Shown here: one piece after another, positions 6,652-13,925 of the stretch
Position numbering within the stretch: the stretch's first letter is position 1
Layout of the letters: the number at the start of each line of letters is the position of its first letter
Assembly: GCA_030626265.1 (NCBI GenBank)
Contig: DAOUPF010000005.1
Coordinates: forward strand, 1-14,891
From: Sulfurovum sp.
GTDB lineage: Bacteria > Campylobacterota > Campylobacteria > Campylobacterales > Sulfurovaceae
Reading direction: 5' to 3'
DNA length: 14,891 nt
Notes under the pieces: model-generated
What the model was told of the DNA's origin: nothing
Databases searched by the model: none
The model's input: the letters and a program-made list of their open reading frames with translations, nothing else
Made by a program: the position numbers and the translations under genes

Positions 6652-7149
6652 TTAGCTCTTTGATTTATAGTTTAGTATTTTCTTGGTATTATCTACTGAA
6701 CAGAAAAACAGCATATCAAAGATTGGGGTAAGTTTGGTGCTTGTCTCACTAACAATCTCAAATGGCTGAAACATAAAACCATCACCATCTTCTCTATGAG
6801 CAGGTTTGACTGTAAATACTATAGGCTTCATAGTTCTAAGTAAATTTAATACTTTTTTATAGCCTTTTGTATCTATTTTAGGTAGCAGATTTCCCTGCTT
6901 ATTTCTATCTGTTCGAGCTTTGATGAGTAGCTGTAGCTTATCGTTAAATATCACTTTATTCCACTTGACTTTAGCAACCCCTACTGTAAATTCTCTATTT
7001 GCTGATATAAGTGGGTGAGGTTTTGTCTCTCTGATGGCTTCTAAAAGCTGGAGGAAGAAGTTTACTCCTCCTATACTCTTGGCATAATTGTTTAGCTGCT
7101 CGCAGTACTGTTCTTTCTCTTCGTCACTTAGGCTATTAAAATCGCACAT
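6652..7149 (-). CDS. conserved-looking hypothetical protein, 165 aa
   Basis: I do not recognise this protein. It is soluble (no signal peptide or membrane helix), basic, with an acidic N-terminal stretch (SDEEKEQYCEQLN), a helical segment (VNFFLQLLEAIRET) and a likely beta-rich middle (EFTVGVAKVKWNKVIF, KLQLLIKART). A GDGFMFQPF motif follows at about residues 122-130. The start ATG has AAAGAGAT just upstream and a TATAAT box at 7176-7181, so it is very likely expressed. It is followed after one base by ywbE, which suggests a shared function or at least coupled translation. Confidence 0.75.
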   Translation of the reverse strand: MCDFNSLSDEEKEQYCEQLNNYAKSIGGVNFFLQLLEAIRETKPHPLISANREFTVGVAKVKWNKVIFNDKLQLLIKARTDRNKQGNLLPKIDTKGYKKVLNLLRTMKPIVFTVKPAHREDGDGFMFQPFEIVSETSTKLTPIFDMLFFCSVDNTKKILNYKSKS

Positions 7150-7175
7150 TTTATCTCTTTGTATTTAGTTGTGAC

Positions 7176-7181
7176 ATTATA
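7176..7181 (-). promoter_or_regulatory. -10 box for the 165-aa/ywbE genes
   Basis: Minus-strand TATAAT preceded by CGGG, in the 52-bp gap downstream of recA. The predicted start near 7169 gives a 20-nt leader with AAAGAGAT as ribosome site. No hairpin terminator is visible after recA, so read-through from recA is also likely. Confidence 0.5.
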
Positions 7182-7201
7182 CCCGAAATATATATTAGGG
7201 A

Positions 7202-8239
7202 TTAGTCGTCCTGCATCTCACTCTCATCTACAGTTAGCCCTGCACCGTAGCCCAATGCCTCTTTAATCTTCTGCTCTATCTCTGCCATCATCTCTGGATT
7301 CTCTTTGATAGTTATTTTTGCATTCTCTTTTCCTTGACCTAGCTTCTCAGAGCCATAGCTAAACCAAGCACCTGATTTGTCTACTATATCCATCTTGACA
7401 CCATAATCTATAAGCTCACCTACAAATGATATACCCTCACCAAACATGATATCAAACTCCGCTTGCCTAAATGGAGGAGCTACTTTATTTTTGACAACCT
7501 TTGCTTTGACACGATTTCCTATAGAGGAGTCGCCTTGCTTTAGTGTAGCTATTCGCCGTACATCTATACGCACAGAGCAGTAAAACTTCAGAGCATTTCC
7601 ACCAGTAGTAGTCTCTGGGCTTCCATATCCCATTGTGCCTATCTTCATACGAATTTGATTGATGAATATGACCGTTGTGTTTGTCTTGTGTAAGATAGCT
7701 GTGAGTTTACGAAGGGCTTGTGACATGAGTCTAGCCTGCAGACCTACATGAGTATCACCCATATCTCCCTCTATCTCACTCTTTGGTGTCAATGCCGCAA
7801 CAGAGTCTACTACTATGAGATCTACTGCCCCAGAGCGAGTAAGAGTCTCTAGTACATCAAGTGCCTGCTCACCAAAATCTGGCTGAGATACTAGTAGGTT
7901 GTCAGTATCCACTCCAAGGTTTTTAGCATATACAACATCTAGAGCATGCTCTGCATCTATATATGCACATACCATGTCCTCTTTTTGTGCTGATGCTATA
8001 GCTTGAAGTGCCAGTGTAGTCTTACCCGAAGACTCTGGACCATATATCTCTACTATACGCCCTCTAGGAATACCACCAATCCCCAAAGCCATATCTAGTC
8101 CTAGTGATCCTGTAGAGATAGCTTCGATAGGCTCAAACTCTTTATCTCCCAATCTCATGAGAGTACCTTTGCCAAATGCTTTATCTATCTGCTTAATCGC
8201 CATATCCAATGCTTTTTGTTTGTTTGCATCCATTGCCAT
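7202..8239 (-). CDS. recA: recombinase RecA
   Basis: RecA forms filaments on single-stranded DNA and drives homologous recombination and recombinational repair. The 345-aa protein has Walker A GPESSGKT at residues 67-74, Walker B in [11 protein letters not shown], the L2-region motif [18 protein letters not shown], and an acidic C-terminal tail (ESEMQDD), the typical layout. The start at 8239 (MAMDANK) is preferred over the second ATG at 8233 because AAGGAT lies at good spacing. A TATAAT box at 8271-8276 is the likely promoter. No CTG-N10-CAG LexA-type box is seen upstream, consistent with the absence of LexA control in Campylobacterota. Confidence 0.98.
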   Translation of the reverse strand: MAMDANKQKALDMAIKQIDKAFGKGTLMRLGDKEFEPIEAISTGSLGLDMALGIGGIPRGRIVEIYGPESSGKTTLALQAIASAQKEDMVCAYIDAEHALDVVYAKNLGVDTDNLLVSQPDFGEQALDVLETLTRSGAVDLIVVDSVAALTPKSEIEGDMGDTHVGLQARLMSQALRKLTAILHKTNTTVIFINQIRMKIGTMGYGSPETTTGGNALKFYCSVRIDVRRIATLKQGDSSIGNRVKAKVVKNKVAPPFRQAEFDIMFGEGISFVGELIDYGVKMDIVDKSGAWFSYGSEKLGQGKENAKITIKENPEMMAEIEQKIKEALGYGAGLTVDESEMQDD

Positions 8240-8270
8240 TTTCTATCCTTGATATTGAAGTTCTAATAGC

Positions 8271-8276
8271 ATTATA
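8271..8276 (-). promoter_or_regulatory. -10 box of recA
   Basis: Minus-strand TATAAT with a predicted start near 8264, giving a leader of about 25 nt containing AAGGAT. No -35 box at 16-18 bp is convincing; an A/T-rich stretch lies there instead. Confidence 0.55.
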
Positions 8277-8298
8277 ATAGGTTTTTTTCCAAAGAGGC

Positions 8299-8325
8299 AA
8301 AAATATGTCAAATTGTCATATTTTT
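8299..8325. promoter_or_regulatory. AT-rich 9+9 bp palindrome between recA and the ABC transporter operon
   Basis: AAAAATATG and CATATTTTT are perfect inverted arms separated by nine bases. The core also holds the direct repeat TGTCA-AAT-TGTCA. It has no GC stem, so it is a poor terminator and better fits a regulator-binding site shared by two divergent promoters. Confidence 0.35.
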
Positions 8326-8366
8326 ATTTTATAACCAAGGTGTAACAGATTTTTTATCTAAAATTT

Positions 8367-8390
8367 AATTAGCTCTAATTTAACCATAAT
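8367..8390 (+). promoter_or_regulatory. candidate operator and -10 of the livK-like operon
   Basis: AATTAG-CT-CTAATT (8367-8380) is a perfect 6+6 palindrome. It lies just upstream of CATAAT at 8385-8390, the best available -10, with a predicted start near 8397. The dyad would overlap RNA polymerase, as repressor sites often do. The promoter itself is weak by eye. Confidence 0.3.
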
Positions 8391-8445
8391 TTTAGATTTT
8401 TTCATGTAAAGTAATCCAAATTTAAAACCTGGGAGATATATTTTG

Positions 8446-9618
8446 ATGAATTTGATGAAAAAGATTACATTATCATTGATGTTGGTTATGTTTGGCACAC
8501 TTAGTGCTTTTGGTGCGGAGTCGGTAAAGATAGGTATGATTACTACATTATCTACAAAAGCTGGTTATCTTGGTGAGGATATTCGTGATGGATTTAAACT
8601 TGCTATTGCACAAGGAGATGGCAAGCTTGGAAGCATTCCTGTAGAACTAATAGTTGAAGATGATGGAAGAAAGCCTGGAAAAGGCAAGCAGATCGCAGAT
8701 AGATTTATAAAGCGAGACAAAGTACAAATACTTACTGGTATCGTATTTTCCAATGTTGCAATGGCTGTTATTCCAAAAGTTGTGCGCTCAAATGTATTTT
8801 ATGTCAGTCCAAATGCAGGCCCTTCTAAGCTAGCAGGAAAAGGATGTCACGAAAACTATTTTAATGTAGCATGGCAAAATGATAACCTACATGAAGCAGT
8901 AGGAGAGTATGTAACTGAAAAGAAATTCAACAATGTATATCTAATAGCACCTAACTATCCTGCTGGGAAAGATGCAATCACAGGATTTAAAAGGTTTTAC
9001 AAAGGTAATATCGCTGGTGAAATATATACTACACTAGGGCAATCAGATTATGCTTCAGAGCTATCAGCCCTAAAAGCGAAAAAGCCTGATGCTGTCTATT
9101 TCTTTTTGCCAGGTGGTATGGGAATTAACTTTATCAAGCAGTATGCACAAGCTGGGCTAAACAAAAAAATCCCACTTTTTGGACCTGCATTCTCATTTGA
9201 TGAGAGAATACTAAAGGCAGTTGGAGATGCAGCAGTAGGTGTGATCAATGGCTCTCAGTGGAGCTCTGACCTAGACAACCCTGCTAACAAAGAGTTTGTA
9301 GCAGCATTTAAAAAGACTTATGGCAGAACTCCTACACTATATGCTAGCCAAGGGTATGATGGAGCACTACTCATAGGTAGTGCACTCAAGGCAGTCGGTG
9401 GTGATATGAAAAAAGCAGATGCATTTAGAGAGGCTCTCAAAAAAGCAGATTTCCCAAGTGTGAGAGGCAACTTTGCTTTTGGGGCAAATAATCATCCAGT
9501 ACAAGATATCTATGTAAGAGAAGTTATAAAAGATGAAAATGGTAAATTTACAAATCGTATAGTAAAAAAAGTATTTACAAATCACATAGACGCTTATGCC
9601 AAGGAGTGTGCTAAATAG
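8446..9618 (+). CDS. HAAT-type ABC transporter periplasmic substrate-binding protein (LivK-like)
   Basis: This is the solute-capturing component of the importer encoded by the next four genes. The roughly 390-aa protein begins with a signal peptide (MNLMKKITLSLMLVMFGTL, small residues to about residue 24, then ESVKIG). The mature part has Peripla_BP_6 features: VKIGMITTLS, DGFKLAI, a conserved SPNAGPSKLAGKGC segment, and a second lobe with YASQGYDGALLIGSALK. The ATG at 8446 is chosen over the TTG at 8443; GGGAGA is about ten bases upstream. The family binds branched-chain amino acids, amides, urea or aromatic acids, and the ligand cannot be assigned here. Two cysteines (in GKGCHEN and the C-terminal KECAK) may pair in the periplasm. 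Confidence 0.9.
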   Translation: MNLMKKITLSLMLVMFGTLSAFGAESVKIGMITTLSTKAGYLGEDIRDGFKLAIAQGDGKLGSIPVELIVEDDGRKPGKGKQIADRFIKRDKVQILTGIVFSNVAMAVIPKVVRSNVFYVSPNAGPSKLAGKGCHENYFNVAWQNDNLHEAVGEYVTEKKFNNVYLIAPNYPAGKDAITGFKRFYKGNIAGEIYTTLGQSDYASELSALKAKKPDAVYFFLPGGMGINFIKQYAQAGLNKKIPLFGPAFSFDERILKAVGDAAVGVINGSQWSSDLDNPANKEFVAAFKKTYGRTPTLYASQGYDGALLIGSALKAVGGDMKKADAFREALKKADFPSVRGNFAFGANNHPVQDIYVREVIKDENGKFTNRIVKKVFTNHIDAYAKECAK

Positions 9619-9624
9619 CCAAAG

Positions 9625-10551
9625 ATGCTTCTTTTTATTGAACAACTTTTCAATGGGTTGCAGCTGGGTGTGATGCTGTTTCTCATGTCTGCTGGGCTGA
9701 CGCTTGTGTTTGGTATCATGCAGGTGATAAATCTGGCACATGGAAGCTTCTATATGATAGGTGCTTTTGTCGCTGCGACGGTGACTCTCCATAGTGGTAG
9801 TTTTTTACTGGGGATGGTGGCTGGGTTGTCAGTGGCTGGTATCATAGGTATGATTGTTGAGATGACCATTCTACGGCAGCTATACAACCGTAACCACCTC
9901 GATCAAGTCCTAGCTACTTTTGGACTGATTTTCTTCTTTAATGAACTTACTAGAATCATTTGGGGTAGACAGCCTCTGTTTATGGATATACCTTCATGGC
10001 TTGATGGTACGGTAGAGATATTTGCAGGGATTGAGTATCCACTGTATAGGTTGGCTATTATTTTTGTAGGATTCATTGTGGCTCTATTTTTGTATCTACT
10101 CTTCTCTCGTACACGCTTGGGCATGCAGATAAGAGCAGGAGCTACAAACAGAGATATAGTAGCTGCACTAGGTGTCAATATAAAGCTACTGTATACTCTA
10201 GTATTTGGTCTAGGTGTCATGCTCGCAGCTCTGGCTGGTGTGATGGCTGGGCCTATATTGGCAGTAGAGGTTGGTATGGGTGAGTCTATCCTCATCTTGA
10301 CTTTTGTTGTAATTATCATAGGTGGTATCGGCTCTGTCAAAGGTGCATTTGCAGGGGCACTGCTAGTCGGGATGGTCGATACTTTGGGTAGAGCATATCT
10401 ACCGACTATCTTATCATTACTCCTCAGCTCAGAGCTAGGGGAGACTTTGAGTGCTCCTATAGCTTCCATGTCTATCTATATGATGATGGCACTTATATTG
10501 GCATTCAAACCCAATGGTCTTTTCCCTATCCAGAGTAGGCTTGACTCATGA
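9625..10551 (+). CDS. livH: ABC transporter permease, LivH type
   Basis: One of two inner-membrane channel subunits. The 308-aa protein has about eight membrane helices and the LivH N-terminal pattern LFNGLQLGVMLFLMSAGLTL then GIMQVINLAHGSFYMIGAF. The cytoplasmic coupling segment is RAGATNRDIVAALGVN, which contacts the ATPases. IIGGIGSVKGAFAGALLVG near residue 240 is the usual late motif. It starts six bases after the binding-protein stop, and its TGA overlaps the livM ATG (ATGA). The symbol marks the subfamily, not proof of branched-chain amino acid transport. Confidence 0.92.
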   Translation: MLLFIEQLFNGLQLGVMLFLMSAGLTLVFGIMQVINLAHGSFYMIGAFVAATVTLHSGSFLLGMVAGLSVAGIIGMIVEMTILRQLYNRNHLDQVLATFGLIFFFNELTRIIWGRQPLFMDIPSWLDGTVEIFAGIEYPLYRLAIIFVGFIVALFLYLLFSRTRLGMQIRAGATNRDIVAALGVNIKLLYTLVFGLGVMLAALAGVMAGPILAVEVGMGESILILTFVVIIIGGIGSVKGAFAGALLVGMVDTLGRAYLPTILSLLLSSELGETLSAPIASMSIYMMMALILAFKPNGLFPIQSRLDS

Positions 10552-11537
10552 AAAATCTCCTTACTTTTAATAGAAAAACTGTAGTCAATAGCATCGGATT
10601 GATACTATTTTTAATCTTGCCATTTTTGACAAAGAGTTTTGAACAGGAGTATCTCATCTCATTCTTCTCCATGATTTTAATCTATGGATTAGCAGCTGCT
10701 AGTCTGGATTTGATATTGGGCTTTGGTGGTATGATTAGCCTTGGTCATGCAGTTTTCATGGGTATTGGTGGCTATAGTGTCGGTGTTTTGGCTTTTCACA
10801 AGTACGAATCATCATCAATATTTGGCTTTGATGGTACAGAAAATGCACTCATCACATGGGGTGTGGCTATCCTGATAGCAGGGGTGTTTGGGCTACTTAC
10901 TGGTGCAGTTAGTCTGCGTACCAAGGGTATGTCCTTTATCATGATCACTTTAGCTTTTGCACAGATGGGGTATTACTTTTTTGTATCACTATCCAAATAT
11001 GGCGGTAGTGATGGGCTGAGTCTATACAATCGTAATGAGCTGCTAGGATTGGACTTGGGTGACGATGTTACATTTTACTATATCTGTCTGGCTATTTTAG
11101 TTCTGTTTTTGCTCATAGCCCACAGAGTAGTAAATTCTCATTTTGGTAAAGTGATAACAGCATCTCGTCAAAATGAACAGAGAGTGCAGGTGCTAGGAGT
11201 CGCTAGCTACCGATACAAGCTTGCTATCTATACATTTGCCGCAGCAGTTGCTGGTTTGGCTGGAGCACTCATGACCAATCAAAATGAGTTTGCTAGCCCA
11301 GAGCTCATGCACTGGACAAAATCTGGTGAGCTTATGGTCATGGTACTACTAGGTGGTATGGGTACGCTGTTTGGCCCTGTGCTGGGGGCTGCTATACTAC
11401 TGCTCATGGAGTATTTTTTGGCTATGTATACAGAGCACTGGATGGTTGTGTTGGGTCCTTTTCTCATCATAGTAGTTCTTTTTGCCAAAAATGGACTATA
11501 TGGACTACTAGTAGGCTCAAAGGATAAAAATGTCTAA
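10548..11537 (+). CDS. livM: ABC transporter permease, LivM type
   Basis: Second channel subunit, 329 aa, with eight or more membrane helices. It shows the LivM hallmark LDLILGFGGMISLGHAVFMG near residues 54-73, the coupling segment ITASRQNEQRVQVLGVASYR, and LLGGMGTLFGPVLGAAIL near the end. The start overlaps livH by 4 bp and the stop overlaps livG by 8 bp. It would form a heterodimer with the LivH-type subunit. Confidence 0.92.
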   Translation: MKNLLTFNRKTVVNSIGLILFLILPFLTKSFEQEYLISFFSMILIYGLAAASLDLILGFGGMISLGHAVFMGIGGYSVGVLAFHKYESSSIFGFDGTENALITWGVAILIAGVFGLLTGAVSLRTKGMSFIMITLAFAQMGYYFFVSLSKYGGSDGLSLYNRNELLGLDLGDDVTFYYICLAILVLFLLIAHRVVNSHFGKVITASRQNEQRVQVLGVASYRYKLAIYTFAAAVAGLAGALMTNQNEFASPELMHWTKSGELMVMVLLGGMGTLFGPVLGAAILLLMEYFLAMYTEHWMVVLGPFLIIVVLFAKNGLYGLLVGSKDKNV

Positions 11538-12294
11538 TATCATCCTACAAGCCAAATCTATCAACAAACAGTTTGGAGCAGTAAAGGTATGCCAAAACTT
11601 TAATCTAGAGATAGAAAAAAATAGCTTACACGCCCTTATAGGCCCCAATGGTGCGGGCAAAACCACCGCCCTAAATCTACTAACAGGGCTCATAAAACCC
11701 ACCAGTGGTAGTATCTCTCTAAATGGCAATGACATCACCAAGAAGAGCGTCAATGTCCGAAGCCAGCTAGGTCTAGCACGAGTTTTTCAAATCACTTCAC
11801 TGTTCAATGAGTTTAGTGTGAGGGAGAATCTCATGTTGGCAGCTGGGGCTCATCAAAAAACTGGATATCGCTTCTGGACAAATGTAAATAGAGATAAAAG
11901 ATTACTAGAAGTTGCTGATGAGTTTTTGGAAAAGGTGGGTTTAAATCAAAGGTCAAGTATCCTCGCAGGAAACCTGTCTCATGGTGAACAGAGACAGCTA
12001 GAGATGGGTATGGCACTAGCCACCAGACCAGATATACTACTCCTAGATGAGCCTATGGCAGGTCTAGGACCTGGTGGCTCTGCAAAACTGAGTGAGCTTA
12101 TACTGGAGCTAAAACATAAGATGACTATCTTGTTGGTAGAGCATGACACTCATGCTGTGTTTTCACTAGCAGATACTGTATCGGTCATGGTACATGGAGA
12201 GGTGATAGCTACCAACACTCCAGAGGTGATAAAAAATAACCAGAGAGTTCAAGAGGCTTATCTGGGTGGGGTATCTGGAGGTGCAGAGTGTTGA
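11530..12294 (+). CDS. livG: ABC transporter ATP-binding protein, LivG type
   Basis: One of two ATPases powering the importer at the inner face of the membrane. The 254-aa protein has Walker A GPNGAGKT (residues 38-45), Q-loop FQITSLF, the LivG-type signature LSHGEQRQLEMGMAL, Walker B DILLLDEP with the PMAGLGP extension, and the switch histidine in LLVEHD. All catalytic elements are intact. The start has AAAGGAT upstream within livM. The final 7 bases overlap livF. Confidence 0.95.
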   Translation: MSNIILQAKSINKQFGAVKVCQNFNLEIEKNSLHALIGPNGAGKTTALNLLTGLIKPTSGSISLNGNDITKKSVNVRSQLGLARVFQITSLFNEFSVRENLMLAAGAHQKTGYRFWTNVNRDKRLLEVADEFLEKVGLNQRSSILAGNLSHGEQRQLEMGMALATRPDILLLDEPMAGLGPGGSAKLSELILELKHKMTILLVEHDTHAVFSLADTVSVMVHGEVIATNTPEVIKNNQRVQEAYLGGVSGGAEC

Positions 12295-12989
12295 GCATAC
12301 AGAATATAGAGACAGGGTACGATGCAGGGCTGGCACTGTTTGGAGTGAGCCTTGAGGTACGCAGTGGAGAGGTCGTATCACTACTAGGACGAAATGGCAT
12401 GGGAAAGAGCACAACTATCCGCTCTATCATAGGGCTAAACCCTCCACGCTCTGGGAAGATATTTTTCAATGGAAAAGAGATTCAAGATCTTCCTAGTTAT
12501 GAGATTGCTAGATTGGGTATTGGATTGGTTCCTGAGGGTAGACATATCTTTCCTACACTGAGCGTGATAGAGAATCTCTTGGTGGTAGAGTCCAACCATA
12601 CCAAAAAAGAGAATCCTTATGATGTAGAGCATATCTTCTCTATCTTCCCAAAGCTTGAGAAGCTGCAAAAACGCCTAGGAGGTAATCTATCTGGTGGTGA
12701 GCAGCAGATGCGGGCTATCGGTCGTGCACTGATGACAAATCCAACACTACTACTACTAGATGAAGCTACAGAGGGCTTAGCGCCACTAGTATGTGAAGAG
12801 ATATGGAGAGGACTAGAGATATTGAAAAGTCGAGGGCTGTCTATCTTGGTAATCGACAAGGATGTACAGACCTTGACATCTATCAGTGACCGCACATACA
12901 TCCTAGAGAAAGGCAAAGTAGTATGGAGTGGAGAGAGTAACGAAGAGAATCTTAATAGAGATATTATGGCTCGCTATCTTGGAGTGTAA
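12288..12989 (+). CDS. livF: ABC transporter ATP-binding protein, LivF type
   Basis: Second ATPase of the importer, 233 aa. It has Walker A GRNGMGKS (residues 34-41), the LivF-specific VPEGRHIFPTLSVIENL, the signature LSGGEQQMRAIGRAL, and Walker B LLLLDEATEGLAP. The switch position, usually VEH or VEQN, reads VIDKDVQ here, so neither His nor Gln is at the expected site. This should make one of the two ATP sites weaker. The start GTG at 12288 is chosen because GGAGG lies six bases upstream; TTG at 12291, overlapping the livG stop as TTGA, is an alternative. The partner LivG keeps its histidine, so an asymmetric ATPase pair is likely. Confidence 0.92.
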   Translation: MLSIQNIETGYDAGLALFGVSLEVRSGEVVSLLGRNGMGKSTTIRSIIGLNPPRSGKIFFNGKEIQDLPSYEIARLGIGLVPEGRHIFPTLSVIENLLVVESNHTKKENPYDVEHIFSIFPKLEKLQKRLGGNLSGGEQQMRAIGRALMTNPTLLLLDEATEGLAPLVCEEIWRGLEILKSRGLSILVIDKDVQTLTSISDRTYILEKGKVVWSGESNEENLNRDIMARYLGV

Positions 12990-13003
12990 AGCCATGTAAT
13001 TAT

Positions 13004-13031
13004 TTGACTCTTTGTCCCCTTATGATAAAAT
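13004..13031 (+). promoter_or_regulatory. sigma-70 promoter of mqnD
   Basis: TTGACT (13004-13009), a 16-bp spacer, then TAAAAT (13026-13031), with a predicted start near 13038. AAAGAG at 13048-13053 is the ribosome site. A 9-bp inverted repeat (ACTCTTTGT at 13007-13015, ACAAAGAGT at 13046-13054) links the -35 region to that ribosome site. Confidence 0.6.
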
Positions 13032-13058
13032 ACGCATACTATAAAACAAAGAGTAAAT

Positions 13059-13925
13059 ATGCCAAAAACAATACAACTAGCCCACTCGCCAGACGCTGAT
13101 GATATCTTTATGTACTTTGCTATCAAGTTTGGCTGGGTAGATACCAGAGGTTATGAGTTTACAAATATTGGACTAGATATTGAAACCCTCAACGTGAAAG
13201 CTCTGAAAGGTACTTATGATGTAAGTGCCATTAGCTTTGGAATGTACCCTCTCATTCGTGACGAGTATGCACTTCTGCGTACTGCTGTGAGCTTTGGTGA
13301 GGGGTATGGGCCAAAACTCATACGACGAAAAGATAAAAAGCTCAAACGAAACTTCAGAGTAGCACTATCTGGCAAGTACACTACAAATGCTATGCTATTT
13401 CGTATCTATTATCCAGATGCTCGTCCTGTGTATATGGATTTTCTCGAGATTGAAGAGGCTGTAGTGAGTGGTGCTGTAGATGCTGGTGTGCTTATCCATG
13501 AGTCTATCTTGGATTTTGATGATAGTCTAGAAGTAGAAAAAGAGCTATGGGATATATGGGTTGAGCTAGCTGGAGAGGGATTGCCTCTGCCACTAGGGGG
13601 TATGGCTATACGCAGGAGTCTACCACTAAACCGTGCTATAGATATAGAAAATATCCTCATAGATGGTGTCAAAGTAGCCAATGACAGAAAAGAGGAGCTA
13701 TGCACTAAACTAGAAGAAGATAATCTAGTTCGTATCTCCAGTGATATGTTAAAGAAATACCTAGATATGTATGCCTCAGATGAGTCAGTTGAACTTTCAG
13801 AGCTACAACTCAAAGCCCTAGACACACTATATGAGCTAGGCTTTAAACATGGGCTTTGGGATACACCTATAAAAACTGAGGATTATTTGATACCTATAGA
13901 GTATAATGAGGTGAGAAATAGCTAG
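13059..13925 (+). CDS. mqnD: 1,4-dihydroxy-6-naphthoate synthase (futalosine menaquinone pathway)
   Basis: MqnD converts cyclic de-hypoxanthine futalosine to 1,4-dihydroxy-6-naphthoate in the menaquinone route used by Campylobacterota instead of the Men pathway. The 288-aa protein belongs to the MqnA/MqnD family. The N-terminal LAHSPDADDIFMYF motif (residues 7-20) and ISFGMYPLI point to MqnD rather than MqnA. Other marks are YGPKLIRR and the DAGVLIHES segment, whose histidine (H147) lies where an active-site histidine is described in the Thermus enzyme. It has its own promoter and is not coupled to livF. Its stop codon directly abuts the ATG of the KAP NTPase. Confidence 0.9.
   Translation: MPKTIQLAHSPDADDIFMYFAIKFGWVDTRGYEFTNIGLDIETLNVKALKGTYDVSAISFGMYPLIRDEYALLRTAVSFGEGYGPKLIRRKDKKLKRNFRVALSGKYTTNAMLFRIYYPDARPVYMDFLEIEEAVVSGAVDAGVLIHESILDFDDSLEVEKELWDIWVELAGEGLPLPLGGMAIRRSLPLNRAIDIENILIDGVKVANDRKEELCTKLEEDNLVRISSDMLKKYLDMYASDESVELSELQLKALDTLYELGFKHGLWDTPIKTEDYLIPIEYNEVRNS

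Noticed and set aside
8240..8300. SOS (LexA) box upstream of recA
   Set aside because: No CTG-N10-CAG or GAAC-N4-GTTC type site was found.
9367..9792. 141-codon open frame antisense to the livK/livH junction
   Set aside because: It crosses two well supported genes, has a low-complexity His/Cys-rich translation and no ribosome site worth noting.
9903..10469. 188-codon open frame antisense to livH
   Set aside because: The livH frame is strongly supported by membrane helices and family motifs; the antisense frame has no motif and is a by-product of codon bias.
13409..13825. 138-codon serine-rich open frame antisense to mqnD
   Set aside because: The serine-rich translation is the mirror of GAT/GAG/AGA codons in mqnD.
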